Positions 9,211-18,874 are shown, counted from the first letter of the stretch. The stretch: DNA of 64,000 nt from Mycolicibacterium gadium (GCF_010728925.1 NZ_AP022608.1:5456001-5520000); one strand, 5' to 3'. Notes: generated by a model from the letters alone, not told the origin. Program-made: numbers and translations.

Positions 9211-10346
9211 CCCTGTCGAACAGCGTCGCTCAAGGCGGACTGGAATCGGTTGGAAAGGCCGAGCGGGTCGCATCGCTCACCGGCGTCCGGGCGGTGGCGG
9301 CGCTGCTCGTCATGCTCACCCACGCCGCGTACACCACCGGCAAGTACACGCACGGCTACCTGGGTCTGGTGTGGTCGCGAGCGGAGATCGGCGTGCCGGT
9401 GTTCTTCGTGCTCTCGGGTTTTCTGCTCTTCAGCCCGTGGGTGAAGGCTGCCGCGACCGGTGATTCGCCGCCCTCGGTGCGCCGCTACGCCTGGCATCGG
9501 GTGCGGCGCATCATGCCGGCATACGTCGTCACGGTGCTCGCTGCGTATCTGCTCTACCACTTCCGCACGGCAGGACCCAACCCCGGCCACACCTGGGAAG
9601 GGTTGTTTCGCAACCTCACGCTGACCCAGATCTACACCGACAACTACCTCTATTCGTTTCTGCACCAAGGGCTTACGCAGATGTGGAGCCTGGCGGTCGA
9701 GGTGGCGTTCTACATCGCCCTACCGGCGCTGGCCTACCTACTGCTCGTGGTGCTGTGCCGCGGGCAATGGCGGCCGGGTCTGCTGTTGGCGGGTCTTGGC
9801 GCGTTGGCGTTGCTCACCCCGGCGTGGCTGATCCTGGTGCACACCACCGACTTCCTGCCCGATGCCGCGCGGTTGTGGTTGCCGACATACCTGGTGTGGT
9901 TCCTCGGCGGCATGCTTCTCGCGGCCCTGCGGCCGCTCGGGGTGAGGGCATATGGGCTGGCATGCATTCCGCTGGCGTTGGTCTGCTACTTCATCGTGTC
10001 CACGCCGATTGGCGGTGAGCCGACGACGTCACCGGCGGAACTGCGTGAGGCGTTGGTGAAGGCGGGCTTCTACGCGGTGATCGCCACGCTCATGGTGGCG
10101 CCGCTGGCGTTGGGGGATCGCGGCCTCTACGCGAGGTTCCTGTCGTCGCGGCCCATGGTCTTCCTCGGCGAGATCTCCTACGAGATCTTCCTGATCCACC
10201 TGCTCACGATGGAGCTGGTGATGGTCGAGATCGTGCGGTATCCGATCTACACCGGCTCGATGTGGTGGCTGTTCATCGTCACGTTCGTGGTGACGGTGCC
10301 GCTGGCCTGGCTGTTGCACCGCGTCACCCGCGTGCGCACCCCCTGA
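9207..10346 (+). CDS. Membrane acyltransferase, family 3 (OafA/YrhL type)
   Basis: A 379-residue integral membrane acyltransferase predicted to add acyl (often acetyl) groups to an envelope glycan or lipid. The family hallmarks are an N-terminal segment with a conserved histidine (LTGVRAVAALLVMLTHAAY), the arginine-containing motif YAWHRVRRIMPAY, and about ten hydrophobic helices. WSLAVEVAFY is another family-typical stretch. The ATG overlaps the deaD stop (ATGA), so it is translated in coupling with deaD, as Rv1254 follows Rv1253. There is no secreted SGNH domain. The acceptor is unknown. Confidence 0.88.
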   Translation: MTLSNSVAQGGLESVGKAERVASLTGVRAVAALLVMLTHAAYTTGKYTHGYLGLVWSRAEIGVPVFFVLSGFLLFSPWVKAAATGDSPPSVRRYAWHRVRRIMPAYVVTVLAAYLLYHFRTAGPNPGHTWEGLFRNLTLTQIYTDNYLYSFLHQGLTQMWSLAVEVAFYIALPALAYLLLVVLCRGQWRPGLLLAGLGALALLTPAWLILVHTTDFLPDAARLWLPTYLVWFLGGMLLAALRPLGVRAYGLACIPLALVCYFIVSTPIGGEPTTSPAELREALVKAGFYAVIATLMVAPLALGDRGLYARFLSSRPMVFLGEISYEIFLIHLLTMELVMVEIVRYPIYTGSMWWLFIVTFVVTVPLAWLLHRVTRVRTP

Positions 10347-10473
10347 TCGCTTGCCCTGCCCAAAAAGTGAACACTTCGAGCCTCGGTCGAGAACTCCGGC
10401 GGTGACGGACGCGGCCGCATAGTGTGGCCGGGTCGGACTCGAACAGTGGGTCCGAACCGTCGAGAGGATGTTC

Positions 10474-12879
10474 ATGCCCGGTTCGTCAGTGCACGACAGT
10501 GGCCACTCCGACGCAGGGGGACCCCCTGTGCGGCGCGACATCCTTCCCATCCCGGACGTAACGCATATCGGCTTGACGACCTACGACGCGAGAGATCCGG
10601 ACACCAGCTACCCACCGATCAAGGATGTGCGTCCACCCGCGACGGCTCCCAACGTGGTCGTGATCCTGATCGACGACGTCGGGTTCGGCGCGAGCAGCGC
10701 GTTCGGCGGCCCCTGCCAGACACCCAATTTCGAAAAGCTGGCAGCGGGGGGGTTGAAATACAACCGATTCCATACCACGGCGTTGTGTTCGCCGACGCGT
10801 CAGGCCTTGCTCACCGGCCGCAACCATCATTCGGTGGGTATGGGGAACATAACTGAAACTGCCACTGCGGCACCGGGTTACACCTCGGTACTGCCGAATA
10901 CCAAGGCGCCGCTGGCGTTGACCTTGAAGCTCAACGGCTATTCGACGGCGCAGTTCGGCAAGTGCCACGAGGTCCCCGTGTGGCAGACCAGTCCCGCGGG
11001 CCCGTTCACCGCGTGGCCGACGGGCGGCGGCGGATTCGAGTATTTCTACGGCTTCATCGGCGGCGAGAACAATCAGTGGGACCCTGCGCTGTATGAGGGC
11101 ACGACCCCGATCGAGCCACCGAAGACCCCGGCCGAGGGCTACCACCTCACAGAGGATTTGGCTGACAAGGCGATCACCTGGGTCCGGCAGCAGAAGGCGC
11201 TCTTGCCGGACAAGCCCTTCTTCATGTACTTCGCGCCAGGTGCCACACACGCGCCGCACCACGTCCCCAAGGAGTGGATCGAGAAGTACAAGGGCAAGTT
11301 CGCTCACGGCTGGGATAGGCAGCGCGAGATCACCTTCGAGCGCCAGAAAGAACTGGGCGTCATTCCGCCAGACGCCGTGCTGACGCCGCGCGACGCGGAG
11401 ATTCCGGCCTGGGAGGACATGGACCCGGCGCTGCGGCCGGCGCTCGAGCGCGAGATGGAGGTGTACGCCGCCTTCATGGAGCACACCGACCACCACGTCG
11501 GCCGGCTGCTCGATGTCTTGGAGCCACTGATGGACGACACCCTCATCTACGTCATCGTCGGTGACAATGGCGCCTCGGCGGAGGGAACGCTGCAGGGCGC
11601 ATTCAACGAGATGGCGAACTTCAACGGGATGGCTGACATCGAGACTCCCGAATTTCTGATGTCGAAGATCGATGAGTTCGGCGGTGAGGGCTCTTATGGC
11701 CACTATGCCGTGGGCTGGGCATGGGCGATGGACTCGCCTTATCAGTGGACCAAACAGGTGGCGTCGCACTGGGGCGGCACCCGGAACGGCACGATTGTGC
11801 ACTGGCCCAGGGGGATCAAGGAAAAGGGCGGTCACCGCAACCAGTTCAGCCACGTCATCGACGTCGCGCCGACGGTGCTGGAGGCGGCAGGCATCCCGGC
11901 GCCGACGATGGTCAATGGCGTGATGCAGAGCCCCTACGAGGGGACGAGCATGCTGTACAGCTTCAATGACGCCGATGCGCACGAGCGGCACGAGACGCAG
12001 TACTTCGAAATGTTCTGCAATCGCGGCATCTATCACAAGGGGTGGAGCGCGGTCACCAAGCATCGCACACCGTGGGCGATGGGCGGCGCGGTGATGCCGG
12101 CCTTCGACGACGATGTCTGGGAGCTTTACGACGGAAACAGCGACTGGACCCAAGCCAACGACCTGTCGAAGGAAAACCCGGAGAAACTACATGAGCTGCA
12201 GCGGCTTTGGCTGATCGAGGCAGTCAAGTACAACGTCCTTCCGCTCGACGACCGCCAGATCGAGCGCATCAACCCCACGACCGCCGGTCGGCCGTCATTG
12301 ATCAAGGGCAACAGCCAATTGCTGTTCGCGGGCATGGGGCGGCTATCGGAGAACAGCGTCGTCGACATCAAGAACAAATCGTTCGCGGTCACCTCCGAGG
12401 TGGACGTGCCCGCCGACGGTGCGGAGGGCGTGATCATCGCCCAGGGCGGTCGGTTCGGGGGCTGGAGTCTCTACGCCAAGGACGGTCGGGCCAAGTTCCA
12501 CTACAACGTGCTCGGTATCAAATCCTTTGACATCGAGGCGACGGAAGCCATGCCGACCGGAACCACCCAGGTACGCATGGAGTTCGAGTACGACGGCGGC
12601 GGGATGGGTAGGGGCGGCAATGTGACGCTCTACTACGACGGCAAAAAGGTCGGAAGCGGCCGCGTCGACCAAACGCAGGGCTTCATCTTCTCGGCCGACG
12701 AGACGACCGACGTCGGTTACGAATCGGGCACCACCGTCAGCCCCGACTACACCGCCCACACCAGCAGGTTCAGCGGCAAGATCGACTGGGTGCGGATCGA
12801 CCTCGGCGAAGATGCCAAGGACGCCGACCATTACGTCGACCCCGATGAACGCTTCCGGATTGCGATGGCGCGGCAATAG
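10474..12879 (+). CDS. Arylsulfatase, type I formylglycine-dependent
   Basis: A sulfatase of about 801 residues that hydrolyses sulfate esters. The catalytic signature CSPTRQALLTGR near residue 104 contains the cysteine that a formylglycine-generating enzyme must oxidise. Metal ligands are visible in LIDDVGFG (about 65) and GDNGAS. The last 200 residues form a beta-rich, jelly-roll-like domain (about 610-770), as in AtsA/AtsD-type mycobacterial sulfatases. No signal peptide is seen, so it may be cytosolic. GAGAGG ends 6 nt before the ATG at 10474, which is why I prefer it to the ATG at 10468 that abuts the same sequence. The gene is absent from this place in the M. tuberculosis order, so it belongs to an inserted module. 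Confidence 0.9.
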   Translation: MPGSSVHDSGHSDAGGPPVRRDILPIPDVTHIGLTTYDARDPDTSYPPIKDVRPPATAPNVVVILIDDVGFGASSAFGGPCQTPNFEKLAAGGLKYNRFHTTALCSPTRQALLTGRNHHSVGMGNITETATAAPGYTSVLPNTKAPLALTLKLNGYSTAQFGKCHEVPVWQTSPAGPFTAWPTGGGGFEYFYGFIGGENNQWDPALYEGTTPIEPPKTPAEGYHLTEDLADKAITWVRQQKALLPDKPFFMYFAPGATHAPHHVPKEWIEKYKGKFAHGWDRQREITFERQKELGVIPPDAVLTPRDAEIPAWEDMDPALRPALEREMEVYAAFMEHTDHHVGRLLDVLEPLMDDTLIYVIVGDNGASAEGTLQGAFNEMANFNGMADIETPEFLMSKIDEFGGEGSYGHYAVGWAWAMDSPYQWTKQVASHWGGTRNGTIVHWPRGIKEKGGHRNQFSHVIDVAPTVLEAAGIPAPTMVNGVMQSPYEGTSMLYSFNDADAHERHETQYFEMFCNRGIYHKGWSAVTKHRTPWAMGGAVMPAFDDDVWELYDGNSDWTQANDLSKENPEKLHELQRLWLIEAVKYNVLPLDDRQIERINPTTAGRPSLIKGNSQLLFAGMGRLSENSVVDIKNKSFAVTSEVDVPADGAEGVIIAQGGRFGGWSLYAKDGRAKFHYNVLGIKSFDIEATEAMPTGTTQVRMEFEYDGGGMGRGGNVTLYYDGKKVGSGRVDQTQGFIFSADETTDVGYESGTTVSPDYTAHTSRFSGKIDWVRIDLGEDAKDADHYVDPDERFRIAMARQ

Positions 12880-13018
12880 CCGTCAGGAACGCTGTTCCAG
12901 GAATCTTGCGGGTCTCATCGGTCCAATCGCGACCTTGTGGCCGGTGGTTGTGGTTGTGTTATTGACGTCGGTAGCCGTCTCACGTGAGGGCTTCCAACGC
13001 CTCTACGACGGGAGCGAA

Positions 13019-13423
13019 ATGGTGATATCGGGACACGCTGCACGGCGTGCAGTGGTTGCAGTGATCGGTAGCGGGGCGGTGTCCGGCGCAATGCTCTTCG
13101 GGGGCTCCGCGATGGCATTTGCTCAACCCACGCCCGCCCCGCCGCCTCCGGCGCCTGCGGCCCCGCCGCCCGGGTGCACGGCCGCCGACCTGGCGCAGGC
13201 GTCGGGCGTAGTCGGCACGGCGACGGGGCAGTACCTGTTCACCCACCCGGACGTCAACAACTTCTTCACCAGCCTCCGTGGGCTGCCGAACGAGGAACTC
13301 CGCGGCAGGGTGCAGACCTATATGGACGCCAATCCTCAGGTTCAAGCCGAGCTCAACGCGATCCGTCAGCCGGTGACGGATCTGAGGAATCGCTGCGACG
13401 CGCCGGCCCCTTTGGATAGGTAA
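13019..13423 (+). CDS. Secreted hemophore-related protein (Rv0203 family-like)
   Basis: A small exported protein of 134 residues. A Sec signal peptide (HAARRAVVAVIGSG..., cut near AMAFA-QP) is followed by a Pro/Ala-rich stretch and a helical domain with two cysteines, PGCTAADLAQ and LRNRC. The central motif, with YLFTHPDVNNFF, is typical of mycobacterial hemophore-related proteins such as Rv0203, which carry heme to MmpL3 and MmpL11. GGGAG about 5 nt upstream supports the ATG at 13019; the frame is open further 5' but that part is not protein-like. The heme role is inferred from family resemblance. A second secreted gene follows 71 bp later. Confidence 0.8.
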   Translation: MVISGHAARRAVVAVIGSGAVSGAMLFGGSAMAFAQPTPAPPPPAPAAPPPGCTAADLAQASGVVGTATGQYLFTHPDVNNFFTSLRGLPNEELRGRVQTYMDANPQVQAELNAIRQPVTDLRNRCDAPAPLDR

Positions 13424-13494
13424 CGACCTGAGCGGTGCCACGCTCATTTTTCGGCTTGATGCGCCAATCGAGCGCCGGTAAGGAGATGACCGAA

Positions 13495-13788
13495 ATGACC
13501 CGATGGACAAGGCCCTGGGCTATCGCGGCGGCGAGCGTCTTCGCTCTCGCAGCTGTCCCAGGGGCGATCGTTACTGTTCACGCCCCGGGGATCGCAAACG
13601 CCGACGTGTGCGTGAGTGCGGGCCGACGGGTATCTGTGAGTGGCTGCGCAAATATCGCCGACGCCGTCGCGCCTTACGTTCCGCCGCCGGCGTACTACGC
13701 GCCCATGCCCTACGACCCACCGCCGCCCCCTGTCAGCGCGTGTGTCGGTTACAACGGCCGGTGGGTCAACGCCTCCGGATGCAACTAG
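13495..13788 (+). CDS. Small secreted proline-rich protein, function unknown
   Basis: A 97-residue exported protein that I do not recognise. It has a basic start (MTRWTRPW), a hydrophobic core and a likely signal-peptidase site after GIANA. The mature part has four cysteines (DVCVS, SGCAN, SACVG, SGCN) around a Pro/Tyr-rich centre, which suggests two disulfides. TAAGGAG at 13479-13485 lies 9 nt before the ATG at 13495; another ATG at 13486 is too close to it. It may be cotranscribed with the hemophore-like gene. Confidence 0.7.
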   Translation: MTRWTRPWAIAAASVFALAAVPGAIVTVHAPGIANADVCVSAGRRVSVSGCANIADAVAPYVPPPAYYAPMPYDPPPPPVSACVGYNGRWVNASGCN

Positions 13789-13797
13789 GCCGCGGGC

Positions 13798-14382
13798 TCA
13801 GCCCAGCCGCTCGCGTGCCGCGGGCAGCACGATAGGCACGACGAACTCTTCGAGCATCGCCCGCTCGTCCTCCTCGTCATGCCCGGGGAACAGCATCAGC
13901 GACGTCATGACGCGCACCAGCCAGCGTGACCGGTGCGCGACCAGCTCGGGGTTGTCGGGTCCCAGCGAGATGACAAACGCCTCGGTCAACGCCTTGATGA
14001 CCTCAGATTCCTCGGCCATCTCCGCGCCGATCGGTCGCTGCGTCGTCGCGAACCACGATGCCAGCGCAGGACTTTCGCGAACATTGCGCAGTGAGGCGAT
14101 CATGCCTTCGATCAGACGCTCACGCGGATCGACCAGCGCGGTGATCTGATCGGTCATCTCGCGATAGAGCCGGTAGGCCTCTCGGTGCACGTACGCGGTG
14201 TAGAGCGCTTCACGGTTCTCGAAGTACCGGTACAGCGTCGCGCGCGAACACCCCGCGGCGGAGGCGATTTCGTGCATGCCGACGGTCGCGGCCTCTTTTG
14301 CCGCGAACAGTTCACCCGCCGCGTCGAGGATCCGGTCGGCGGCGACCTCGGTGCGCCGCGCCGCCAGCCAGTCGCCGGCCAT
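13798..14382 (-). CDS. TetR-family regulator (Rv1255c-like)
   Basis: A 194-residue repressor-type DNA-binding protein. The N-terminal helix-turn-helix lies about residues 15-60 (AADRILDAAGELFAAKEAA ... CSRATLYRYFENREALYTAY). The C-terminal helices form the ligand and dimer domain and resemble no specific subclass. Its ATG overlaps the cyp130 stop by one base, so the pair is an operon. The likely target is the cyp130 promoter, where an inverted repeat covers the start codon. The ligand is unknown. Confidence 0.9.
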   Translation of the reverse strand: MAGDWLAARRTEVAADRILDAAGELFAAKEAATVGMHEIASAAGCSRATLYRYFENREALYTAYVHREAYRLYREMTDQITALVDPRERLIEGMIASLRNVRESPALASWFATTQRPIGAEMAEESEVIKALTEAFVISLGPDNPELVAHRSRWLVRVMTSLMLFPGHDEEDERAMLEEFVVPIVLPAARERLG

Positions 14383-15623
14383 CAGCGGATGACCGTGAAC
14401 GGAACCGACAGCGGCCGACGCACGTAACTACCTCCGGCCCAGACGATCCCGTCCTCGTCGACCTCGAAGTCGGGGATCCGCGCCAGGAGCTCGGTCAGCG
14501 CTACGCGGGACTGCATCCGGGCGGCGGCGGCACCGAGGCAGTGGTGCGCGCCGTGGCTGAAGGTGAGGATGTTGCGTGGTTTACGCGTCACGTCGAGCTC
14601 ACCCGCATCGTCGCCGTACTGGCGTTCGTCGCGGGTGGCCGATCCGTAGAGGAGCATCACGCGCCGTCCCTCGGGGATGGTGGTGTCTCCGACCGTGACG
14701 TCGCGGGTCACCGTCCGGCCGAGCATCTGGACCGGCGAGGTGAGACGCAGGAACTCATCGATCGCGTCGGGGATCAGATCGGCGTTGTCGGCCAGCAGCT
14801 TTCGCTGGTCGGGTCGCTGGTGCAGCAGTTGCACGGAGCCGCCGAGCATGCCGGTCGTGGTGTCGTTGCCGCCGGTGACCATGGTGAAGGTGAACGCGAG
14901 AATCGACAGCACACCGGCGATGTCGCCGTCCGCGCCGACGCCCGCCGCCACGAGGTGCGAGACCGTATCGTCCTCGGGTTCGACGCGACGCTTTTCGATC
15001 AGCGCGGTGAAGTAGGCCATCATCTCGCCGAGCGCGTCACCGAGATTTCCGAGCGCTCCGCCGATGCCACCTTCAGCGGTATTGGCCGCGACGATCGCGT
15101 CAGTCCAGCCGTCGAACTTGTCACGGTCGCCTTCCGGCACGCCGAGATAATGAGCGACGACCATCGACGGCAGCGGCTTGAACAGTTCGGCGACGATGTC
15201 GCCGCCGCCGTTGGCGTGGATGCGCTCGACTCGCTCTTTCACATACTCGCGCACCTTGGGCTCGACGGCCTCGACCTGACGGGGTGTGAAGCCACGCGAC
15301 ACCAGCCTGCGGAACTCAGTGTGCACCGGCGGGTCTTGCATGACCATCGGCGGGTTGTCGGCCAGGCCGATGAGATCGAGTTCGCCGTAGTTGACCGTCA
15401 AACCCTGAGCCGAGGAGTAGGTCTCGTGGTCGCGCGCTGCCGCGAAGATATCGGCATGCCGCGACATGACGTAGTAGTCGTGGTCGGGCCTGTCGTCGGG
15501 CACGACGTGGTGGACGGGGTCGTGGTCACGCAGCGCCCGGTACATACCCCATGGGTTGGCCCAGGTGCTGGCGGTGGCTAGCTGAAAACGAACCGGTGAG
15601 CTCTGAGACAGAGTTGCCGTCAT
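14382..15623 (-). CDS. cyp130: Cytochrome P450 CYP130-type
   Basis: A soluble heme monooxygenase of 413 residues, the usual bacterial P450 length. The heme ligand is in FSHGAHHCLG near residue 360, the I-helix oxygen-activation motif is GGNDTT near 252, and a K-helix EFLRL is present. The neighbour order (TetR downstream, FAD-linked oxidase next) matches Rv1255c-Rv1257c, which supports CYP130. M. tuberculosis CYP130 binds azoles and can N-demethylate drugs in vitro; its natural substrate is not established. No ferredoxin gene lies beside it. The start codon lies inside the inverted repeat at 15604-15629. Confidence 0.9.
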   Translation of the reverse strand: MTATLSQSSPVRFQLATASTWANPWGMYRALRDHDPVHHVVPDDRPDHDYYVMSRHADIFAAARDHETYSSAQGLTVNYGELDLIGLADNPPMVMQDPPVHTEFRRLVSRGFTPRQVEAVEPKVREYVKERVERIHANGGGDIVAELFKPLPSMVVAHYLGVPEGDRDKFDGWTDAIVAANTAEGGIGGALGNLGDALGEMMAYFTALIEKRRVEPEDDTVSHLVAAGVGADGDIAGVLSILAFTFTMVTGGNDTTTGMLGGSVQLLHQRPDQRKLLADNADLIPDAIDEFLRLTSPVQMLGRTVTRDVTVGDTTIPEGRRVMLLYGSATRDERQYGDDAGELDVTRKPRNILTFSHGAHHCLGAAAARMQSRVALTELLARIPDFEVDEDGIVWAGGSYVRRPLSVPFTVIR

Positions 15624-15629
15624 GTCTCA
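15604..15629. promoter_or_regulatory. Inverted repeat over the cyp130 start, candidate TetR operator
   Basis: TGAGACA at 15604-15610 and TGTCTCA at 15623-15629 are perfect inverted arms with a 12-nt spacer. They straddle the cyp130 start codon at 15621-15623. The position and symmetry fit an operator for the TetR protein encoded downstream. Confidence 0.5.
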
Positions 15630-15704
15630 TTGGTACGACAACGCACCCCGAGTGTCAATAGGTAGAAGCAGACTGTCCGATTTGTCGCAGATAACGCACA
15701 GCGA

Positions 15705-17072
15705 TCAGATCGCGGCCCCGGGGTTCAGGATGTTGTCGGGGTCGAGCGCCGCCTTGATGCGCCGATTGAGCTCCATCGCATCCGGGCCGATCTGTCCCTC
15801 GAGCCAGGGGCGCTTCAATCGGCCCACGCCGTGTTCGCCGGTGATCGTGCCGCCGAGGCCGACGGCCAGATCCATGATCTCGCCGAACGCTTGGTGGGCG
15901 CGTTCGGTCATCGCGGTGTCCGCGGGGTCATAGACGATCAGCGGGTGGGTGTTGCCGTCGCCGGCGTGCGCGATCACCGAGATCAACAGGTCGTGATTCG
16001 CGGCGATCTTCGCCACGCCGCCGACCAGCTCTGCCAGCGCGGGAAGCGGAACGCCGACGTCCTCGAGCAGCAGCGAGCCCTTCATCTCGACGGCGGGTAT
16101 GCAGAATCTTCGGGCCGCGACGAACGCCTCACCCTCGTCGGGATCCGCGGTCGTGAACACTTCTTTCGCCCCGTATTTGGTGAATACCTCAGCCATGAAC
16201 TCGGCATCCTCGACTCCGGTGGCGCCGCGGTCGTCGGTCGCCGCGACCATCATCGCGGCGGCGGTCCGGTCCAATCCCATCCGCAGCTTGTCCTCGACGG
16301 CGTTGATCGACGCCGAATCCATGAACTCCAACATCGACGGCCGCATCTTGCCGGTGATGGTGACGACGGATTGCGCTGCGGCCTCGACGGAATCGAACGT
16401 GGCGACGACGGTGCTGGCCACCCGCTGCGGCGGAAGCAGGCGAAGTGTCACCTCGGTGATCACGCCGAGCGTGCCCTCGCTGCCGACGAACAGTTTGGTC
16501 AGTGAAAGCCCGGCGACATCCTTCAGGCGCGGACCGCCGAGCCGCACCGCAGTGCCGTCGGCCAAGACCACCTGCAGCCCGAGGACGTAGTCCGTGGTGA
16601 CGCCGTACTTCACACAGCACAGCCCGCCGGCATTGGTGGCGATATTGCCGCCGATGGAACAGATTTCGAACGACGACGGATCCGGCGGATACCACAGCCC
16701 GTGCTCGGCGACCGCGGCCTTCACCTCGGCGTTGAGCAGGCCGGGCTGCGCGACGGCCGTGCGTGTCACCGGGTCGACGGTGATGTCACGCATCTTCTCG
16801 GTGGTCAGCACGATCGCGCCGTTCAACGCGGTTGCGCCGCCGGACAATCCGGTGCCCATCCCGCGGGGCACGATGGCCACGTGATTGGCGCTTGCCCACC
16901 GCAGCGTCGCCTGCACGTCTTCGGTGCATCGCGGCCGCACTACGGCCAGTGGTGTTCCCGCATTCGGGTCGAAGGCGCGGTCCTGGCGGTAGGACGCCAG
17001 GATGTCGGGATCGGTGACGACTGCACCTTCGGGGAGCTCGGCGGTCAGGTCGGCCAGCGCATCCGCACTCAT
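15705..17072 (-). CDS. FAD-linked oxidase, probable D-lactate/glycolate dehydrogenase (GlcD-like)
   Basis: A 455-residue flavoenzyme with an FAD-binding domain (about 35-215; loops PRGMGTGLSGGATAL and GGNIATNAGGLCC, then FVGSEGTLGVIT) and an FAD-oxidase C-terminal domain (IAHAGDGNTHPLIV for metal and substrate, ITGEHGVGRLKR near the end). It matches Rv1257c. It lies 28 bp downstream of the lactate-permease gene on the same strand, which argues for D-lactate or glycolate as substrate; this is a context inference. No iron-sulfur subunit (GlcF type) is nearby. It is a distant paralogue of the enzyme at 2061-3413. Confidence 0.88.
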   Translation of the reverse strand: MSADALADLTAELPEGAVVTDPDILASYRQDRAFDPNAGTPLAVVRPRCTEDVQATLRWASANHVAIVPRGMGTGLSGGATALNGAIVLTTEKMRDITVDPVTRTAVAQPGLLNAEVKAAVAEHGLWYPPDPSSFEICSIGGNIATNAGGLCCVKYGVTTDYVLGLQVVLADGTAVRLGGPRLKDVAGLSLTKLFVGSEGTLGVITEVTLRLLPPQRVASTVVATFDSVEAAAQSVVTITGKMRPSMLEFMDSASINAVEDKLRMGLDRTAAAMMVAATDDRGATGVEDAEFMAEVFTKYGAKEVFTTADPDEGEAFVAARRFCIPAVEMKGSLLLEDVGVPLPALAELVGGVAKIAANHDLLISVIAHAGDGNTHPLIVYDPADTAMTERAHQAFGEIMDLAVGLGGTITGEHGVGRLKRPWLEGQIGPDAMELNRRIKAALDPDNILNPGAAI

Positions 17073-17100
17073 GAGTAGATGCTACGAGCAGCGTCGGACA

Positions 17101-18758
17101 TCATGACGGCACCATCCACGACAACACCGGGGTGGCCTGCAGCCCCGAGAGGATGCACATCAGGAACAGGAAGCCCAGGCTCCACAGCACGACCCTGCGG
17201 AAGATGTCGCCTTCCTTGCCGTCGAGGCCGACGGCAGCGGCCGCAATGGCCAGGTTCTGCGGCGAGATCATCTTGCCCAGGACGCCGCCTGAACTGTTCG
17301 AGGCCGCCATCAGAACGTCCGAAAGCCCGGCCTGATCGGCTGCGGTCACCTGTAGAGCGCCGAATAGTGAGTTCGCCGATGTGTCCGAACCGGTGACGGC
17401 GACGCCGAGCCATCCCAGGACGGGTGAGATCACCGCGAACAATCCACCCGTCGCGGCCATCCACGTGCCGAGTGTGATCGTCTGACCGGACAGGTTCATC
17501 ACAAACGCCAACGCCAGCACCGCCATCACCGTCACGATCGCCCACCGGAGTTGATACAGCGTCGCGCCGTACGCTTTCAGCGCGCGCGGCGCCGAGAGCT
17601 TCAACGCGATCATCGTGAGGACGCCTGCAACGAGCATCTGAGTGCCCGGGGTGGTGAGCAGGTTCAGGCTGAACTTTGTGAGCGACAACGGGTCGCCGTC
17701 CGGGTCGACGACATCGAGACCCGGCCAATTGAACGCGTACGTGGCTTTGTCGAGCAGGCTCTTCACCGCCGAGATCTGGCAGACGACGAAGACCGCGATG
17801 ATGATGGCGTAGGGCGCGTACGCCCGAATGACGTCGGCGCGCGAATCGTGACGGGCGTCGGCGTTTTCGACCCGCTGGGCGAAGTCTGCGGACGGTTCGT
17901 CGACCGCACCGCCTGCGACGGGGGTTGGCTGTTCGGTGTACGTGTGCCGCGGCCGCCAGATCCGTACCAGCGCCACCACCGCGGCGGCGGACAGCAGCGA
18001 TGCGACCACATCGGCCAGCGGTACGGACAGGAAGTTCGACGTGGCGTACTGGGCGACGGCGAATACGAATCCGCAGACCGCCGCCGCCAACCATGTCTCC
18101 CGGATGCCGCGCCAGCCGTCGACGATGGCGACCAGCGCCAGCGGAACGAACAGCGCCAGAATCGGCGTCTGCCGACCGACCATCGCGCCGAGCGTGTCGA
18201 CCGGTATCTCGGTGACCTTGCCCAGCGTGATGATCGGAGTCGCCATGGCACCGAACGCGACAGGCGCGGTGTTGGCCACCAACGCGATCACGGCGGCCTT
18301 CAGCGGTTTGAAGCCGAGCGCCATCAACATCACCGAAGTGACCGCCACCGGGGTGCCGAAACCGGCCAACGCCTCGATCAGCGCGCCGAACGAAAAGGCG
18401 ATGATGATGGCCTGAATCCGCTGGTCGTCACTCACCTGACTGAACGAGCGGCGCAAGACGTCGAAATGCCCGTCTCGACGGTCATTTGGTACACCCAGAT
18501 CGCGTTGATGACGATCCACAGGATCGGAAAGAACCCGAACGCGGCACCCTCGGTCCCGGCCAGCAAGGTCTGGCCGATCGGCATGCCGTAAACCAAGACG
18601 GCGATCACGATGCTGACGGCCAGCGATATCAGCGACGCCACCCAGGCTGTGACCTTCAAAGCGCCCAACAAGACGAACAGCAGGAGCAGCGGGAGCGCGG
18701 CGACTACCGCACTCCAGGCGAGTGAGTCGGCGACGGGATCAAGAACTTGCTGGTACAT
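17101..18758 (-). pseudogene. lldP: L-lactate permease (LldP family), frameshifted
   Basis: A proton-coupled lactate/glycolate permease reading frame in two pieces. The 5' part (18758 to about 18470) reads ...WIVINAIWVYQMTVETG. The rest continues in another frame as HFDVLRRSFSQVSDDQR ... IEALAGFGTPVAVTSVML ... ALVANTAPVAFGAMATPI, which is highly typical of LldP. Restoring one C on the coding strand at about 18468-18471 (GGCCAT instead of GGCAT) rejoins the frames into about 552 residues, the normal family length. Both halves show strong conservation and the rest is intact, so the shift is either very recent or a sequencing error. AAGGGA lies upstream of the ATG. It precedes the FAD-linked oxidase as an operon. 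Confidence 0.85.
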
Positions 18759-18862
18759 GGGTTCCCTTGGTTGTGGCGCGCGTCACATCGGGATTCGGTT
18801 ACCCATTTCGGCCATAAATACAAACAGCCCGTGAAATGCCAGCGCACTGAATTGACGCGCGT

Positions 18863-18868
18863 TATAGT
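18863..18868 (+). promoter_or_regulatory. -10 box, leaderless start of the LuxR-type regulator
   Basis: TATAGT is followed by 6 nt and the GTG at 18875, so transcription should begin at the start codon. Confidence 0.5.
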
Positions 18869-18874
18869 CGCGCC

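Noticed and set aside
10365..10376. AAGTG-AA-CACTT between the acyltransferase and the sulfatase
   Set aside because: Short arms and no partner regulator; it could be an operator, a weak terminator or chance.
10486..12153. 555-codon minus-strand frame antisense to the sulfatase
   Set aside because: The plus strand carries complete sulfatase motifs; the antisense product has no recognisable domain.
18852..18868. TTGACG and TATAGT as a -35/-10 pair before the LuxR-type gene
   Set aside because: The spacing is only 5 nt, far too short; only the -10 box is kept.
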